Source: Sapria himalayana (taxonomy: Eukaryota > Streptophyta > Magnoliopsida > Malpighiales > Rafflesiaceae). From it: a stretch of DNA of 64,000 bases. The notes beneath the pieces were generated by a model. It did not search any database. It was not told where the DNA came from and saw only the letters and a list, made by a program, of their open reading frames with translations. Position numbers and translations under genes: made by a program. Below, piece by piece: positions 1 to 15,577 of this stretch. The stretch spans positions 231,318-295,317 of the forward strand of contig JAREIK010016253.1 of the NCBI GenBank assembly GCA_029783825.1, in the 5' to 3' direction. How positions within the stretch are numbered: position 1 is the stretch's first letter; each line of letters opens with the position of its first letter.

Positions 1-30
1 GATAGATTGATTGATTGATTTAAAGATAAT

Positions 31-2588
31 TTGATCGACATATTGATAGACAAATTAATAAACAGATTGATACATAGAGAGATAGATAGATTAATTGATA
101 GATATATATATATATATAGAAAGTTAGATAGATGATTGATAGATAGATAAATAGATAGTTAGATAGATATACAAATAGATAGATAGATAGATAGACAGAT
201 AGATATATAGATAGATAGACAGATAGATAGACATATATTTTTAAAGAGAGATAGTATGATAGATAAAAAGATAGATATAAATATAGATAGATAGATAGTT
301 AGTTAGTTAGTTAGTTAGATAAACAGATAAATAGATAGATAGATTCAATTTTTGATCGACATATTGATATATAGATTGATAGACTGATTTATATAGAGAT
401 TGAAAGATAATTTGATTGAAATATAGATAGATAGATTGAGTGATTGATATATAGATAGATAGACAGCTAGATTGATTGATTGATAAATACACAAATAAAT
501 AGATAGATTGATAGTCATATTGATCGATAGATTGATAGACAGAGTGATAGATTGATTGATATACTGATATTTAGACATGTGGATAGACAATAGATAGAAT
601 GATAGATAGATAAAAAGATAGAGAGATAGATAGACATATAGATAGACTGATACATAGATAGACAAACAAATAGATAGACAAATAGATTTATATAAATATA
701 GTTATATAGATAGACATATATATAAATTTATATCTAGATAGATATATAGACAAAAAGATAGAAAGTAAAGATAGATAGTCCAATAGATAGAGCGAAAGAT
801 AAATAGATAGATTGATAGATAGAAAGAAAGACAACTAGAAAGAATGACAAACAGATATATATACTTATAGAAATACAAATAAAAAAAGATAGATAGATAG
901 ATAGATATATTGGTAGATACATAGACAGATAGACAAATAGATAGACAATTAGATAAAGAAGCAAAATGACAGATAGATAGTTAGACAACCATATAGGAAG
1001 ACTGATAGACAAATAGATATACAAATAGATAAACAAATAGATAAACAAATAAATAGATAGAGAGATATATAGATAGATAGATAGATATAGAGATAGATAG
1101 CTCGATATATAGATAGAGAGATAGATATACAGATAGATATAAAGATAGATAAAGAGAAAAAAATTGATAAATCGATAGAAAGAAAGATGGATAGATATAT
1201 AGATTGATAAATAAATAGATAGATAAATGGATATATAGACAGATAGATAGATAGACAGACATACAAACAAACAAACAGAGAGATAGACATATAGATAGAG
1301 AGAAATGTAGACAGATAAATAGATATATAGATAATCAAATAGATTGATAAATAAATTGACATATAGATAGGCAGATAGATAGACAAATAGATATACAAAA
1401 AGATATATAGTTAGATAGATAGTTTAATAGACAAATTGATAGATAGATTTATAGATACATAGATAGATAGATAAATAGACAAATAAAAAATAGATTGACA
1501 AATAGATTGAAAAATATATAGATAGATTGAATGAATTATATACAAATAGATAGATAATTAGATAGACAAATAGATTGGTAGATAGACAGATAAATAGACA
1601 CAGATATACACATAGATATATATAGATAGAGAAATAGATAGATAGGTACGTAGGTAGATAGACAGACAGATAGTTAGATAGATATATAGATAGACAGATT
1701 GATACATAGATAGATACATAGACTTATTGATAGATAGATAAATAGTTCAAACGACATGTAGATTATTAAATATATAGATAGTTAGATAGATAGATAGATA
1801 AATATACTGATATATAGTTAGATAAATAGACAGACAAATCGATAGATAAATAGATAGATAGATATATAATTAAATAGATAGATAGATGGATAGATAGATT
1901 GATAGATAACCCAATAGAATTATAGATAGATTGATAGATAACCCAATAGAATTATAGATAGATAGACACATACATAAATAGATAGATAGACAGATTGATT
2001 AATAGATTGATGGACAGATTAAAATACAGATAGATATATAGATAGTAGAAAGATAGATAGGTAAATAGATAGAGATAAAAAAAATAGACAGACAGACAGA
2101 TAGATAGAAAGCTAGATAGATAGCTTGATAGATACATAGATAGGTAGATAAATTGACAGATATATAGACATATAGATAAACATATATATAGATAGATAGA
2201 TATTTAAATAGATACATAGATAGATAGAAATATAAACAAACAGATAGATAGACAAATTGATAGATAGATATCTACACACACATAAAGATATTCATTTAGA
2301 CAGACAAATAGAAAGATAGATCGGTACATAGTCAAAAAGAAAGAAAGAAGATAGATAAATAGCTAGATAGATAGATAGAAAGCTAGATAGATAGATAGAC
2401 AGATAGAAAGCTAGATAGATAGATAGACAGATAGAAAGCTAGATAGATAGATAGACAGATAGAAAGCTAGATAGATAGATAGACAGATAGCTAGATAGAT
2501 AGAAAGATCGAAAAATATATAGACAAAAGATTGGTTGATTGATAAATAGATAGATATAAAGTTAGAACATATAGATAGACTGATAGAA

Positions 2589-2637
<49 letters not shown>

Positions 2638-5600
2638 TCCAAACAGACTAATAGACATATAGATAGATTTACAAATAGACAAAAAGAAAAATATATAGAC
2701 AGAAAAATATACGGACGGATAGATAGATAGACAATAAAATAAATAAGTAGAAAAAAAGACATATAGATATAAAGATAATAGATAAATAGAGAGTGACAGA
2801 TTGATAGACAGATAAAAAGTTAGATAGACATATAGTAAGATAGATAGATTTGGAGACAGATAGAATGATAGTTTTGAAGACATTTTCTTAGGCAGATAGA
2901 TATACAGATAGCTAGATCGTTAGACAAAAAGATATATTGATATATATAATTAGACAAACAGATAAATAGATAGATAAAAAATAAATATAAAGATAGATAA
3001 ATTCATTGATTGACAAATTGATAGATAGATAACAGATTGATCACTAGAAAGATTGATAAAAATATTGATAGAAAGATATATATATATATATATAGTTACG
3101 CAAATTGATAGATAAATAGATATACACACATATAGATAGTGAGTTTGATAGTTATATAAATAGATAGTTAAATAGATAAATAGATTATTACACAGATAGA
3201 CATATACATAGATAGATAGATATACATTTTAATTTATAAATAGATAGACAGATAGACAATTAGATAAACAAATATATAAATAGTTAGATAGATAGATAGA
3301 TAAATAGATGGATAAATATACATATAGATAGAGAGATAGTTAATCAAATAGATAGAAGTTAAACTAGTAGATAGATAGACTAAGAGCTAGATAGACACAT
3401 AGATGGAATGTTTGATTGACACATTGATAGATAGATTGATAGACTGATAGATAGACAAATTGATAGAAAGATTGATAGATAAATAGATAGATAGATAGAT
3501 AGATAAAAAGACAAATATTTAAACAAATAGAGATATAGATATATAAAAAGACAGATAGATGGATAGATATATAGATAAATATATAGATAGACACATAAAT
3601 AGATAGATTTGTAGACAGAATGTTAGACATATTGATTCATAAATGTTAGATAGATTGATAGATTGATTTATAGACATATTGATAGATTGATTGCTAAATA
3701 GATTAATAGGCAGATTGATAGACAGATAGATCGAAAAATAGATAGAGAGATAGATAGAATATTAGATAGATATATACATAAAAGATGACAGATATATAGA
3801 AATAAAGATAGATAGAAACATAGATTTACATATAGTTTGATAGATAGATTGACAGATAGATAGATAGAAAGATAGATAGAAAGTTCGATAGATAGATATA
3901 CAGATTGCTAGATAGATTAATAGAAAGATTAATAAACAGATTAATAGATAGATTCATTAATAGATTGATAGATATATTGATAGATAGATAGATAGATTAA
4001 TAGCCAGCTAGAAATAAATATACATAGAAAGATAGATTGATTGAAAAAAAATTTGATCGCCATATTGATAGACAAATTAATAGACAGATTGATACATAGA
4101 TTGATAGATAGAAAGATTGATTGATTGATTGATATATATATATATATAGTTAGATAGATAGATAGATAGTTAGATAGATAGATAAATAGATAGATAGATA
4201 GACAAATTGATCGATATATTGATAGATTGATTGATAGACTTATTTATAAATAGATTGAAAGACAAATGGATAAAATTTTGATAAATAGATAGATTGATAT
4301 ATAGATAAATACACAGATATATTGATTTATTGATTGATTGATTGATTGATAAATTGACAAGTAAATAGGTAGATTGATAGTCATATTGATTAATAGATTG
4401 ATTGACAAATTGATAGATAGATTGATAGACTGATATCTATACAAGTAGATAAACAATTAGATAGACAGATTGATAGACAAATAAATAGAGAGATAGATAG
4501 ACATATAGATAGACTAATACATAGATAGAAAATAGATAGATAGACAAATAGATTGATATATAGATAGTTAGATAGATAGACATATAGATAAACTGATATC
4601 TAGACAGATAGATAGATAGATAGATCGAAAAATAGAAAGATCGACAGATAAGATAGATAGAAAAATATATAGAGAGAAAGATAAATAGATAGATTGATAA
4701 GTAGATAGAAAGAGAGATATACAGTTAGATATATAAAATGATAGATAGTAAGAATGACACCTATAAAGACATATAGAAATACAAATAGATAGTTAGATTG
4801 ATAGATAGATAGATATATTGATAGATACATAGACAGATAGACAAATAGATAGATAGATAGATAAAATGATAGACAGACAGATAGATAGACATAGAAGAAG
4901 ACTAAAAATAGATAGATAAACAAATAGATTAAGAAATAGATAGATAGAAAGATATATAGATTGATAGATATAGAGATAGATAGCTTGATAGATAGATAGA
5001 TAGGTTGAAAGATAGATATACAGATAGATAGATAGATAGAAAAAAATAGAAAAATTGATAAATTGATAGATACACAAATTGTTTGAATTATAGATAGATA
5101 AAAAGATAGCTTTATTAATAAAAAGGTAGAAAGATAAATGGATAGATAATAGATTGATAGATAAATAGATTGATAGATAAATAGATAGATAGATAGATAG
5201 AAAATAATAGATAGATAGAAAAATAATAGATAGATAGAAAAATAATAGGTAGATAGATAGACAGATAGATAACAAATAGATAGATAGACAGATAGATAAA
5301 CAAATAGATATATAGATAGACAGATATATGGATAGACATATAGATAGAGAGACAGATAAAGATATAGACTGATAGATAGACAGACATACAAACAAAAAAC
5401 AAAGTGATAGATAGATAGATAGATAGAAATATAGACAGATAAATAGATAAATAGATAGAAATATAGACAGATAAATAGATATATAAATAATCAAATAGAT
5501 TGAGAAATACATAGACATATTGGCAGGCAGATAAATAGACAAATAGATTTACATAAAGATAGACTATTAGATAGATTTTTTAATAGACAAATTGATAAAT

Positions 5601-7260
5601 AAATTGATAAATAGATGTATAGATACATAGATAGATAGATTAGTAGACAGATAAAAAATAGATTGACAAATAGATTGAAAGATAAATAGATAGATAGATC
5701 TATATACATATAGATAAACATTTAAATAGACAAATAGATTGGTAGATAGATAGATAAATAGACACATAGATAGACACATAGATATATAGATAAAGAGATA
5801 GGTAGGTAGGTAGGTAGATAGACAAATAGACAGACAGATTGAGTGAGTGATTCAATGATACACAGATATATACACATACATATAGATACATAGATAAATA
5901 GATCAAAAGACACATATATAGACAAATATATAGATAGTTAGATAAATAGATAGATAAATAGACAAATAGATAGTTCGATAGATAGACAGACACATAGATA
6001 GATAAATAGAAAGATAGATAGATGGTTAAACAAGAAGATAGATGGATAGATAGATAAACAAATAGAATTATTGATAGATAGACACATTGATAGATAGATA
6101 TATAGACAGATTGACAATAGATTGATGGATAAATTGAAAAACAGATAGATAATTAGATAGTAGAATGATATATAGAGAAATATAAAGATATAAAAATAAA
6201 TAGATTGATAGACAGATAGATAGAAAGCTAGATAGACAGCTAGATAGATACATAGATAGGTAGATAGATTGACAGATATATAGACATATAGACAAACATA
6301 TATATTGATAGATAGATAATTAGATAGAAAAATAGATAGATAGATAGATAGACAAATTGATAGATAGATATCTACACACACATATAGATAGATATTTAGA
6401 CAAATAGCTAGACAAATAGAAAGATAGATCGATACATAGTCACAAAGAAAGAAAGAAAGATATATAGATAAATAGATAAAAAGCTAGCTAGATAGATAGA
6501 TAGAAAGATAGACAAATATATGACAAATAGATAGGTTGATTGATAAATAGATAGATATAAAGTTAGAGCATATAGATAGACAGATAGAATATATATATAT
6601 ATATATATATATATAAACATTCAAATAGACCAATAGACAAATAAATAGGCATATCGGTAGATAGATAAATAGATAAAAAAATAAATATATAGATAGACAA
6701 ATATACTGATGGATAGATAAATAGACAATAAAATAAATAGGCTAGAAAAAAAGACATAAATATATAAACATCTTAGATAAATAGGGAGACATACAGATTG
6801 ATAGAAAGATAGAAAGTTAGACATATAGTAAGATAGATAGATATATAGAATGATAGTTTGGGAGACATTTTCATATGTAGATAGACAGACAGACAGACAG
6901 ATAGATAGATAGACTAAAAAGATTGATAGATAGATATTTAGACAGATAATAGATAAATAGATAGGTAGATATATAGATCAAAAAATAGATATATAGATTG
7001 ATTGATTGATTGGCATATTGATAGATAGATTACTATAAAGATTGATAAAAATATTGATAGAAAGATAGATATATAGATAGTTACAAGATTGATAGACACA
7101 TTGATAGATAAATACATAGATTGATTGATATGTATCATATAAATAGATAAATAGATAAATTGATCCATTGAAAGATAGATAGATAGATTGATTTATAGAT
7201 AGAAAAATGCATAGATATACATATAGATAGCTAGATAGATAGACAGATAGATAGACTACT
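31..7260 (+). repeat. Pair of ~4-kb higher-order repeat units within the GATA array
   Basis: Distinctive variants recur in the same order about 4 kb apart. Positions 31-77 match 4053-4099 with two differences. The variant AAATACAAAT at 871 recurs at 4777. A block beginning GATATATTG at 904 recurs at 4812. The rare variant TCTACACACACA at 2271 recurs at 6371. The variant AAAGATTGATAAAAATATTG near 3049 recurs near 7035. The offset drifts from 3.9 to 4.17 kb, as expected if two duplicated segments then gained and lost short repeats. The ends of the units are not sharply defined. Confidence 0.75.
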
Positions 7261-7647
7261 TGATAGATAAATAGACAAATTGATTCAAATATAGATAGAA
7301 AGGCAGATAGATAATTAGACAAGTACACAAAGAGACAAATTATTAAATAGATAAAAAAGAGATAGATAGAAAAATTGATTGATAGATAGATTGATAGATA
7401 TATAGATAGAGAGAGAGAAAAATAGATACATATATAAATAGACAGATAGATAGAAAGATAAATAGATAGATAAAAAAATAAATATAGATAGACAGACATT
7501 TTGAATGATTGATTGATTGACAGATATATAGATAAATGATAGAAAGAATATTAGACAGATAGATAGGCAGATAGATATATAGATAGATTGATAGATAATT
7601 AGATATACAAATATATTGATTGATAGTTAAAAATAAAGATATATAAA

Positions 7648-7685
<38 letters not shown>

Positions 7686-8356
7686 TATAGATAGAAAGAG
7701 AGATAAATAGATATTTATATATAGATAGATAGATGATAAATAGATAGATAGATATATAGACAGATAGATATTTTGATAGATAGATTGATAGACATATTGA
7801 TATAGAGATATATATATATATATATAAACTTAAATAGTTAAATAGATAGGTATATAAAAAGATAGATAGATAGATAGACATATAGATTGACAAATTAAAA
7901 TTTAGATAGATAGATACACATTTAGATAGATACATATATTGATACATAGATAGATAAATGGATAGAAATTCAGATAGATAGGCAAATACATAGATTTATA
8001 GATAGACAAATAGATAGACAGAATGATAGATAGGCAAATAAAAAGATAAATAAATAGATTGATAGATAGACAGATAGATAGAGAGATATATAGATAGATA
8101 AAAAGGCATACATATAGATAAAAAATAGATAGACAAATAGATATATATAGATAGACTAACAATAGATAGACCGAAAGACAAATAGTTTGGTAGGCTGATA
8201 GTCAAGAAGTTAGATAGAGAGACAATAGACAAACAAACAAATAAATTGACCAATAGATAGACATGCAGATAAGACTATATAAATAGATAAACATATAGAT
8301 ATATAAACTCTTTGATAGATCGAATGATAAAAAGATTGATAGACAAATATATATAT

Positions 8357-8364
8357 ATATATAT
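8357..8364. repeat. Candidate 8-bp target-site duplication, left copy
   Basis: ATATATAT lies directly before the GC-rich element and is repeated at 8758-8765. Its length fits a hAT-type insertion. The insertion is inside an (AT)n run, so the match could be chance. Confidence 0.4.
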
Positions 8365-8757
8365 TAGAGGTGTCAAAAGGGCCGGCCCGGCCGGCCCGGC
8401 ACGGTTTAAAAACATCCGGGCATGGCATGGCCCATAGGCACGGCAGGCCGTGCCGTGCCGGGTCGGGAGTCAGGACCGCGGGTCAGGATCCAATCAGAAC
8501 CGACTCGCGGTATTTTTTCGGGAGGGGCCGGGTCACGCCCACGCGTGACCGCGTGAAACCGGCACGGGAAGAACCCGTGCCGGCGTGCCGTGCCACGGCA
8601 CGGCTCGGACCAAGCACGGCACGGCACGGCTCGTGCCTAACCCGAGCACGGCACGGGCCCGGGCACGGTTTAAAAACGTGTCGGGCCGGCCCAGGCATGC
8701 CGAACCGTGCCGTGCCTCGTGCCGGGCCTGGCCGGCCCGGCCTGGTTGACACCTCTA
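8365..8757. mobile_element. GC-rich non-autonomous DNA transposon, hAT-like MITE
   Basis: This 393-bp block is strikingly GC-rich (GGCCGGCCC and GGCACGG motifs) inside an extremely AT-rich array. It begins TAGAGGTGTCAA and ends with the exact reverse complement TTGACACCTCTA (8746-8757). The inverted repeat continues imperfectly inward for about 25 more bases. The motif GGCACGGTTTAAAAAC occurs twice in the same direction, at 8398-8413 and 8662-8677. It encodes no recognisable protein; the open frames across it are Arg/Pro/Ala-rich by composition. Plant hAT-type MITEs with GGTGTCAA ends and GGGCCGGCCCG interiors are known, so hAT affiliation is likely. The superfamily is inferred from the termini and the 8-bp flanking repeat. 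Confidence 0.8.
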
Positions 8758-9209
8758 ATATATATATATATATTGATAGACAGATAGATATATAAATATT
8801 ATAGACAGATATAAAGATAGATAGATTTATAGACAAATAGATAGATAAATAGATATTTAGATAGACATAGATATAGACAGATAAATAGACATATAGATAG
8901 ATAGAAAGCTAGAAAATAGATAGACAAATAGTTTGACAATAAGATTTACAAAAAGATAAATTTATAGATATATAGATTGTTAGATAAACAGATAGATAAG
9001 TTGATAGATAGATGGATAAAACATTTGATAGATAGGTTATTAGAAAGATTGAAAAAAAATTAATAGGAAGAAAGATAGATAGATAAATAGATATATAGAT
9101 TGATTGATTGATAGATTGATATATAGATATTAAGATAGATAGTAGATAGAAATATAGATAGATAGACAAATAGATATACAAATTGCTAGACAGAAAGATA
9201 TTCAAATTA

Positions 9210-9240
<31 letters not shown>

Positions 9241-9460
9241 GAAAGATATATAGATAGACTGAAAATGCATAAATAGATAGATAGATAAATAGACAAATAA
9301 ATAGATAAATATATATAAGGAATATTAGACAGGTAGATAGACAAATATATAAATATATATATATATACAGATCGATAGATAGATTGATAGATAGACAATT
9401 TAATAGATAGATAGATATATAGATAGATAGGTAGATATATAGTTAGACAAATAGATAGAT

Positions 9461-9497
<37 letters not shown>

Positions 9498-10036
9498 TGA
9501 TTGATAGATATATTGATAGACAAATTGATATATATATTTATATAGAGATAGATAGACACATAGTTAGACAAATAAATAGGCAGATAATTAGATAGATATA
9601 AAAATAGACAGACAGATAGATAGATAGACATATAGATAGAAAGATATATAAACATAGATTAACAAATAGAAAAAAAAGAAATATAAATAGAAAGAGAGAT
9701 ACAAAGATAGAAAGAAAGAAAGATAGATAGATAGATAAACAGACAGATAGATAGATAGATATGTACACAGATAGTTTAGTAGCCAGATAGTCAAGTAGTT
9801 AGACATATAGACAAATAATCAAACAAACAAATAAACATACAGATAGACAGGCATGCATATAGATAGATATATAGATAGATAAATAGATAGAGAGTTTGAT
9901 AGATAAATTTATAGACAAATTAATAGACAAATATATAAATAGATTGATAGATATAAACATAAATAGATTAGATAAACAAATATATAGATTGATAGATAGA
10001 TAGACAAATAGATAGATAGATAGAAATATAAATATA

Positions 10037-10040
<4 letters not shown>

Positions 10041-10123
<83 letters not shown>
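10041..10123. repeat. Compound (TA)n(TG)n microsatellite
   Basis: A run of TA dinucleotides (10041-10070) passes directly into an uninterrupted run of TG (10071-10123). The TG part is the only long pure GT tract in the first 18 kb. Confidence 0.97.
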
Positions 10124-10125
<2 letters not shown>

Positions 10126-11117
10126 ATAGAGATTGATAGATAGAAAGACTAATAGTTAGATAGAATGCTAGAAAATACATAGACAAATAGATATCCAGAT
10201 AGAAAATTTATAGTTATATAGATTATTAGACAGAGAGATAGATAGATAAATAGATAGACTTATATATAGATAGATAGATATATTGATAGATAGATTTATA
10301 GACATATAGATATTTTGATTATTAAATAGATAGAGAGATTGATGGTAAAATTGATATACAGATTGATAGATATTTTGATAAACATATTGATAAATAGATT
10401 AATAGAAAGGTTGATAGGCAAATTAATAGATAGATAGATAGATATATAGATAGACTGAAAGATAGATAGATAGACAGACATACAGATAGATAGATAGATA
10501 TATAGATAGATATATTGACATATAGATAAACTGATAGATAAATAGATATATATACCGATATATAGACAGATAGACAGATTTGTTGATCGAAATATATATA
10601 AAAAGAAAGATGACAGATGGATAGACAATTGATAGAAAGATATATAGGTAGGAAGATAGATAGATAAATAGATAGAAATATTATTCTATAGATAGATAGA
10701 TATATAGATATATAGACATATAATAGACAGAGAAATTGACAAATAGATAGCTAGATAGATAAATAGATAGACAGACAAATAGATATACAAATAGATAAAT
10801 TTATAGATATTTAAATTTTTAGATATAATGATAGAGAGATAGATATACTTATATATAGAGAGATAGAAAGATAGATTCCTTTATTGATATATAAATAGAT
10901 AGATTGACATATAGATATATTGATTGATAGAAAGATATACAGATTGATAGATGGATTGATAGAAAAACTGATAACTAGATTTTCGATTAGTTTATAAATA
11001 GATTGATAAATATATATATATTGATGGCCATATTAATAGAAAGATCGATAGTTAAATTGATAGACAGATATATTGATTGATAAATATATAGATAGAAAAA
11101 TTGATTGATAGATAGTA

Positions 11118-11121
<4 letters not shown>

Positions 11122-11185
<64 letters not shown>
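11122..11185. repeat. (TA)n microsatellite
   Basis: About 32 uninterrupted TA dinucleotides, one of the longest pure dinucleotide runs in the array. It could extrude a cruciform. Confidence 0.97.
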
Positions 11186-11188
<3 letters not shown>

Positions 11189-13410
11189 AGATAGACAAAT
11201 AAATAGACAGATAGATAGACACTTAGATTTTCAAATTATTAGATAGATAGATAGATAGAAAAATATATAGATAGATAGATATACTGATTGACAGATAGAT
11301 AAACTAATAGATAGATAGATAGACCAAAGTATAGAGAGATTGATAGAAATATAGACAAACATATAGATAGACAGATATATAGATAGAAAGTTAAATAAAT
11401 AGATAGATAAATAGAAAGATAGATAGAAAAAAAGATAGAGATAGAAAGTGAGATAAACTTATAGATAGACAAATTCATAGACAAATAGATAGTCAGATAC
11501 ATAGAAAGATAGATAGATAAATGATAGATAGATTTTTAGATAGATAGATAGATTAATAGATACATAGATAGACAGATTAATAGAAAAAATGATAGAGAAA
11601 TTCATAGATAGATTGAAAGGTAGATAAATATATATATAGATAGATAGACCTATAGGTAGTTAGGTAGATAGACAGATAGTTAGTTAGTTAGATACTCAAA
11701 TAGATAGACGGATATATAGGTAGATAGACATATAGATAGATAGATAGACAAATAGATATATAGACATAAAGATAGAAAGATAGATAGAAATAAAGATAGA
11801 TACATAGATAGACATATAGATAGATAAATAGATAGATAGATTGACAGATTGATTGATTGATTTATAGACTGATTGATATACATATTGATAGATTGATTAA
11901 TAGACAGATTGATATACAAATTGATAGACCGAATGATAGATAGATAGATAGACAGATATATAGATAATAGATAAATACAAAGATAGATAAACAGATATAT
12001 AGACAAATAGATAGGCAAATTGATAGACAGATAGATAGATAAATACATAGATAGATAGATAGTAAAATAGTAAGATATATAGAAAGATTGATAGATAAAC
12101 AAATAGATAGATAGTTATATAGATATATAGATTATTAGAGAGATTTATAAAGAGATTAATAGATAGATAGATAAACAAATAAAAAAATGATCGATAGATA
12201 GATAGATAGACATATAGATAAACATATAGCTACTCAAATAAATAAATAAATAGTGATATATATATATATATACATATTGATTGACAAATAGATAAATAGA
12301 TACATAGTTATACAAATAGATAGACAAATATATAGACAAATATATTGATATATAGATAGACATATAAATTGAAAGATATACTTACAAACAAATAGATTGA
12401 TAGATATTCAAGTAGATATACAATCAGGCTGACTGATAGTCATGTCGATAGATAGTTAGGCAGACAGATAGTCATGGAGACTAATATGCATCCAGATAGA
12501 TAATAAGATAGATAGGCAGACAAATAGACTAATTGATAGATAGATAGACAAATAGATTGACTAAATAATAAATAGATAGATAGTCAGATATATTGAATGA
12601 TTAATAGATAGAAAGATATATAGACATTAAGAAGATATACTGATCATTAGATAGATTGATAGATAGATAGTTAGACAGATAGATTGACTAAATAATAAAT
12701 AGATAGATAGACAGATATATTGAATGATTAATAGATAGATAGAAAGATATATAGATAGTAAGATAAACTAAAATATATTTAGATAAATAGAAAGATAGAT
12801 AGAAAGAGAGATTTATAGACATATAGAAAGATAAATTGATAGACAGATAGATATACACAATGACAAACAAATAAATTGATACATAGATAGACATTAATTG
12901 ACAGATATACACTAAATTGATTGAGTGATTAATAAATAGATCAAAAGAAATATAGACAGATAGATAAACTAAATGATTGATAGATAGATTTAAAGACAAA
13001 AAGAATGATAGATTGATAGACAAATAGATAGATAGATATACAGAAAGGCAGACAAATAAATAATCACATAGATAATGAGAAAGGTAAACAGATAGATAGA
13101 CAGATAGATAGACATATTGATTGATAGATAGATACACAGACATATGGATATATAGATAGAAAGTCAGATAGATTGATAGATAAATATACAGACAGTCATA
13201 TATATAGATAGATATAGAGATAAAGATAGACAGAATGATAGACAAATTTATAAACATATAGATAAATAGATTGATCAATAGTATGATAGATATATAGATA
13301 TATACATAGATAGACAGATTGAGAGATAAAGTGTTGATGGATAGATTAATAGAAAAATAGATAGATATACACAAGATAAATAGATTGATAGATTGATAGA
13401 TATATTATTC

Positions 13411-15007
13411 GAGAGATAAATAGATAGAGAAATAGATAAACATATAGATAGACATATTATTATATAGATAGATATATAGACAAATAGATAGTAAGATAGA
13501 TAGACAAATTGATAGAGATATAGATATATAGTTACATTGAAAGATATATTGACAGATAGAAAGATAGAAATATAGACAGAAAGAAAGATAAATAGATAGA
13601 TTTATATAGAGATAATTAGATAGATATATAGATAGGTAGATAGAAAAATAGGTAGATAGACAAATAGATATGCAAATAAACTAACTAGTAGGTAGATAGA
13701 TAGGTAGATAGTCAGGCAAATATATTCACTAATAGATAGATAGAAAAACAAAAAAACAAATAGATAGGCATATAGACAAAAAATAGATACATAAATAGAT
13801 AGATAGATAGTTTGATAGATAGATAGATAGATAGATCTATACACAGATTAATAGATTGATAGATATAAACATTGACAAATAGAAAGATTGATAGATAGAA
13901 AGATTGATAGATATATAGATATATAGATATATAGATAAATTATATAGACAAATATAAAGAGAGATAGCTAGATATGTAGACAGATAGATAAATAGATAGA
14001 TAGATAGACATAAAGATAGATAGATAGATAAACAAATAGATAGATAGATATATAGAAAAATATAAAGAAAGATAGATTGATAGATAGAGAGATAGAAAGA
14101 AAGATAGATAGACACATAAATAGACAGATATATATGCATATTGATAGATAGATTAATAGATAGATTAATAGATAGATTGATAGATTGATTGAAAGATATA
14201 TTTATAGAAAGATAAAAAAATAGATTGATAGATAGATTGATTAATTGATTGACAGAAAAATGGATTAAAAGATAGATAAACAAATTGAAAAAAAAATAGA
14301 TAGATAGATAGATAGTCAAATAGATAAATATATAGATAGATAGATTATTAGATAGACAGATAGATAGATAGATAGATTATTCAGATAGATAGATAGATAG
14401 AAAAATATGTAGAAAATCAATAGCGAGATAGATAGATAGATACATAAACTTATATCTAGATCATATAGATCGATAGACATATAAATAGACATATAGATTG
14501 ACTTATAGATAGAAAATTGATTGCAAGAAAGAAAGATAGACAAATAGGTAGATAAATAGATAAATAGATTGATAGGCATATGGATATATAGATAGTTACA
14601 TAGTTAGATAGACAAATAGATATATAGATATATATACAGATAGATTGACAGATTCATAGATAGATATATAGATAGACAGATAGATAGATAGAGATATAGG
14701 TAGATAGATAGATTAATAATTAAATAAGTAGATATATAGAGAAAATAGATTGACAGTAAAGTAGAAATATAGTCAGGCAGATAGAAAGTCAAGCAGACGT
14801 ATAGTCAAGACAGATAGATAAGAATACAGAAATACTGCTAGAAATATACATAGATAGACATGATGAATAACAGAGATATAGATAGATAGATATTTGATAT
14901 GCAGATTGATACAAAGATTAATAAATATATACATAGATAGATTGATAAATAAAATGATTGGCAGATATAAAGAAATATAGATAAATAGATAAATAGATAA
15001 ATAAATA

Positions 15008-15051
<44 letters not shown>

Positions 15052-15075
15052 ATATATATATATATAGATTAATTG

Positions 15076-15115
<40 letters not shown>

Positions 15116-15538
15116 TTGATAGATAGATAGATAGATAAAAATATAGACAGATATATGGATGGACAAATAGATATACTGACAGATAGATAAACATAGAGAT
15201 AAATAGATAGATATACAGATATATAGCTAGAAAGATAGATAGATTGATAAACAAATTGGTTCGAATAATAATAGACAAATAGATAGATAGATAGTAAGAT
15301 AGACAAATAGACAGATAGATAGACAGTAAAGAAAATAGATAGTTTAGAAAATATATCATAAGGTTGACACATAGTCAGGCACATAGGTCAAACAGAGAGA
15401 TAGTCAGGCATACAGACATACAGCCAGATATATAAATAGTTAGACAGATATATATACAGATACATAGATAGATAGACTGACGAATAGATATTTAGATAGA
15501 TAGACATAATAATAGATAGTTTGATAAATAAATTGATA

Positions 15539-15577
<39 letters not shown>

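Larger units (their letters stand above)
1..8364. repeat. Degenerate GATA/GACA tetranucleotide array, segment 1
   Basis: The + strand is almost wholly made of GATA units mixed with GACA, AATA, GATT and GAAA variants, with short (TA)n runs at about 2591-2632, 3072-3094, 4131-4147, 6588-6614, 7653-7680 and 7808-7826. The opposite strand reads CTAT and gives long open frames of a Tyr-Leu-Ser-Ile cycle in all three frames. These frames follow from the repeat and are not genes. Superimposed on the short repeat is a duplication with an offset of about 4 kb, listed separately. I see no gene here. Confidence 0.97.

Noticed and set aside
8370..8836. Arg/Pro/Ala-rich open frames on both strands
   Set aside because: They fall within and across the GC-rich MITE, overlap in several frames and run into the GATA array.
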